From Sphingobacterium corticibacterium (GTDB lineage: Bacteria; Bacteroidota; Bacteroidia; Sphingobacteriales; Sphingobacteriaceae): 64,000 nucleotides of DNA. The translations under genes and the position numbers were made by a program. Shown in pieces: positions 62,063-64,000 of this stretch (position 1 is its first letter; every line of letters starts with the position of its first letter). The stretch is from the NCBI RefSeq assembly GCF_004208525.1, contig NZ_SGIT01000001.1, positions 1,612,001 through 1,676,000 of the forward strand, in the 5' to 3' direction. Below the pieces are notes generated by a model. That model was not told where the DNA came from and did no database searches. It saw only the letters and a list, made by a program, of their open reading frames with translations.

Positions 62063-62249
62063 AAGGGTACTGTTGGATCAACGGGGCTTAAAAAGGAGGG
62101 AGCTTTCCTGACCGTCAAATTCGGTAAGGGGTATTCTGCCAAGTTTCAGTTACGGCACTTGCACCAGCAGAAAATTGATTAGAAATATCCAATTTCTGTT
62201 CGCTGTTTGCGATTTGCGAACAAAAAAACAAACTTACTATCTTTGTTTT

Positions 62250-62803
62250 ATGAAAAATCATAATGGCATGCGCCCTTTAGACATCGTGGTATTGATGAAA
62301 ATCATCGCATTGAATGATGACCCTTGGCAATATCGAGATTGATCATCCACTTTATTTATTAGCGTTTCGGAAATCTCGGCATCTCTCAACAGAAGTATGG
62401 TTGCAGGTTTAGTGGATAAAGAGAAGAAAAGAGTTAGACGAAATGCACTAATGGAGTTTATACAATATGGTCTGCACTATGTATTTCCACAGGTACCGGG
62501 TCCGATTGTCAACGGAATGGAGACTGCACATTCTCATCCGTTTTATCAACAACATTTTTCGAGCGATCTACCTTATGTGTGGCCGGCAGTAGATGGAAAT
62601 GCACGAGGTCAGTCCGTCGAACCGTTACATAAGGGTGTTGTAAAAGCCTCTCTACAAGATGATATTTTATATAAATTATTGGCAAGCATTGATATTTTGC
62701 GGGTGGGAAAAGTCAGAGAAAAAAAATTGGCTATTGAGGAACTAAAAAAGCATTTGTTATGAGCCACCGGGAGAATCTGTTACGGATCAAGGCAGTATAT
62801 TAA
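62250..62803 (+). pseudogene. Winged-helix-type regulator with in-frame TGA, plus truncated partner
   Basis: From the ATG at 62250 the frame reads HNGMRPLDIVVLMKIIALND up to YRD, a TGA at 62340, and then continues in the same frame with SVSEISASLNRSMVAGLVDK, LHYVFPQVPGPIVNGMETAH and LLASIDILRVGKVREKKLAI to a stop at 62760. Without the TGA it is a complete 170-residue regulator of a family that is followed by a nucleotidyltransferase-like gene. The partner starts in an ATGA overlap (MSHRENLLRIKAVY) but stops after 14 codons. A nonsense mutation and deletion are the simplest explanation. Confidence 0.7.
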
Positions 62804-62874
62804 GTATATTGATGAATGGATCAGTGTACATCTTGAATATTCGGAGCAAGAACGACAGTATTTTATACTTGATT

Positions 62875-62925
62875 CTATGTGGTCAATTGTATCGTAGACG
62901 CGGTAGATAGAAATGATGGCAGCAA
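62875..62925 (+). pseudogene. Short relic of the 45091/53386 gene
   Basis: TATGTGGTCAATTGTATCGT and AGACG match 45168-45192 with few changes; about 50 bases are preserved. Confidence 0.6.
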
Positions 62926-62976
62926 CTTGGTCACATAAACGTTCGATAGGATCATCAGCTAGCCAAAGTTTTTAAT

Positions 62977-63135
62977 TAACGGCTTTGATATCCGTCAGTA
63001 CGCAACAAGCAATGTAGCAGTCGGTTTTGACACCCGTCAAAATCAAACGGACACTTATCGGCACGAATTTGCTCAAGTTCGGAACATCTTATTCTTCCAT
63101 GTGCCAGCTAAGTACCCTGACAAAACCATTCAAGC
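62977..63135. repeat. Degenerate 21-nt-periodic array, homologous to 56.8 kb
   Basis: TTGATATCCGTCAGTACGCA (62988) and TTGACACCCGTCAAAATCAA (63030) are exactly 42 nt apart, and the CAAGCAATGTAG-CAGTCGGTT segment recurs about 63130 with TGACACCCCGTCAAAA. Overall about 80% identical to 56888-57025. Confidence 0.6.
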
Positions 63136-63482
63136 AATGTAGTAGCCGGTTTTGACACCCCGTCAAAAAGAATTATGCCGTCAACATATTCATTTTGTTC
63201 CCTGGCGAAGCCCATATGTTACATGCAGGCTCGCTCATGAACATGCGCAGACCCACCATGAAATGTCTATTTGCGGTTTTCTCGTAAGCCAAAGCGACGT
63301 CGGGGCACGACTTAAACAGGCCGCCGGGCAACGCAACAGCTCCGTTTTCGGGGATGGTTGCAAATCCCTCCCAAGAAATGTTTTGGAAGGACATCCTGCT
63401 GATTTCCCAATACGTCGAAGCTATTCTGCTTGCCGACAAAGCAACGATGGACGGGTGTTGCGCAAAATGAGCGATTCATTGT
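63136..63482. other. Region without a recognised gene between array and element
   Basis: A minus-strand 88-codon frame exists (63173-63439), but the sequence shows no domain, and several stretches (ACATGCAGGCTCGCTCATGA then ACATGCGCAGACCCACCATG) look like decayed 21-nt units. I therefore do not call a gene. Confidence 0.4.
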
Positions 63483-63529
63483 TTAACAATGAAAGTTTAT
63501 TATTAACTTTATTGATGTAATGAATTATG
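63483..63529 (+). promoter_or_regulatory. Repeated palindrome-promoter element, copy 4 (degenerate)
   Basis: TTAACAATGAAAGTTTATTA and CTTTATTGATGTAATGAATT align with copy 1; the palindrome has lost perfect symmetry. The following ATTATGAACAA-GCCAT-AAGTTA also matches the sequence after copy 1. Confidence 0.65.
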
Positions 63530-63660
63530 AACAATGCCATGAAGTTAGAGCTTACGAAGCAAGAGTTAGAAATCTTAAGGAGCCAAATTTGGCACCTTAA
63601 AACATGGCGAACATACGAAGTATGCACCAATGGTATTTACCGAACTACCGAAAATATCAA
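63530..63660 (+). pseudogene. ORF6N gene remnant
   Basis: The frame LELTKQELEILRSQIWHLKT corresponds to the middle of the ORF6N domain; after a one-base shift the other frame reads GEHTKYAPMVFTE. The 5' and 3' parts are deleted, and the junction runs into CCGAAAATATCAATTT, the spacer that precedes the GNAT gene at 52.9 kb. Confidence 0.75.
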
Positions 63661-63665
63661 TTTAA

Positions 63666-64000
63666 ATGGAAATAGTTTTAAACGATACAAGAAATATAAC
63701 GGCAGATCAAATTTTGCCCTTATACGAAGCCAATGCGTGGAATGCTGCACAGAAACCGGATCTACTGCTTAAAGGGTTAATAAATTCTCATTCGCTGATT
63801 ACCGCTTGGGATGGGGACATCTTGGTAGGACTCGGTAACGCTATTTCCGACGGACATCTCGTAGTGTACTATCCGCATCTACTCGTCCTCCCATCCTATC
63901 AGGGAAAAGGTATTGGACACATGATCATGGATAAGATGCAGGAGATATACAAAGATTTCCATATGCAAATGTTAACGGCGGACAGTAAAGCTATCGATTT
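63666..64000 (+). CDS. GNAT-family acetyltransferase, copy 2 (cut by window edge)
   Basis: The first 111 codons are about 93% identical to the gene at 52910 (MEIVLNDTRNITADQILPLY; LPSYQGKGIGHMIMDKMQEI) and intact to the edge. With the ORF6N remnant before it, this is a second copy of the 52.3-53.3-kb block. Confidence 0.85.
   Translation, partial: MEIVLNDTRNITADQILPLYEANAWNAAQKPDLLLKGLINSHSLITAWDGDILVGLGNAISDGHLVVYYPHLLVLPSYQGKGIGHMIMDKMQEIYKDFHMQMLTADSKAID

Noticed and set aside
63173..63439. 88-codon minus-strand frame
   Set aside because: No recognisable domain, and parts of the sequence look like decayed 21-nt units; treated as non-coding.

Overview
The window comes from a Bacteroidota chromosome, most likely Sphingobacteriales (a Sphingobacterium, Olivibacter or Pedobacter relative). 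The signs are a complete SusC/SusD pair, CarboxypepD_reg-like TonB receptors, a LytS-type kinase with a LytTR regulator, many cysteine lipoproteins, ORF6N-domain proteins, AraC regulators and TAnnTTTG-type -7 promoter boxes. No rRNA, tRNA or Cas gene was seen. All statements come from reading the sequence by eye; family names were not checked by database search.

Region 1 (1-30.1 kb) is ordinary, gene-dense chromosome. It holds an outer-membrane receptor (partial), a run of envelope lipoproteins with a two-component pair (3.4-9.3 kb), and two SDR oxidoreductase/AraC regulator pairs (9.5-11.2 and 17.2-19.0 kb), each with 21-bp-spaced direct repeats upstream of the SDR gene. It also has a lipoprotein combining a deuterolysin-like Ig domain with an I9-type propeptide inhibitor, PPK2, and hexulose-phosphate synthase/isomerase genes (formaldehyde fixation). 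Further on are an orphan HipB-like repressor, an AhpD-like protein, a barstar-like inhibitor, and a MauE / small secreted protein / SusD-SusC-TlpA cluster.

Region 2 (30.2-32 kb) has almost no genes but is highly structured. A strictly 11-nt-periodic array (27 units) is followed by a strictly 21-nt-periodic array (28 units, no indels). After that comes a sequence that folds on paper into an abutting three-way junction plus a terminal hairpin, a strong candidate for an uncharacterised structured RNA.

Region 3 (32-40.8 kb) is visibly more AT-rich and looks like a defence island. It contains an XRE regulator, a membrane/coiled-coil protein, an IS21 istB remnant, and a six-gene minus-strand operon. 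The operon encodes a small protein, an RloC/PrrC-like ATPase-nuclease with a CxxC zinc hook, an unassigned protein, a ClpB-like AAA+ ATPase with an internally duplicated N-terminus, a DUF2971 protein and a HEPN-like RxxxxH protein.

Region 4 (41-64 kb) is a plastic zone of duplicated and broken small genes. Periodic arrays recur at 41.4, 46.4, 46.9, 56.8 and 63.0 kb. Four of them end in the same roughly 45-bp element, an 8+2+8 palindrome followed by a TATAAT-like box; one of these leads into an ORF6N gene and another into an ORF6N remnant. Between them lie immunity-like small genes with partial copies, several AlbA_2 (RecG-like) genes in all stages of decay, an AbiEii-type pair, a HipBA pair, and an ohrR-ohr-nitroreductase unit with a perfect palindromic operator. 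The arrays, the repeated element and the ORF6N proteins together are the best candidate for an undescribed system; the RloC/AAA+/DUF2971 operon is the second.
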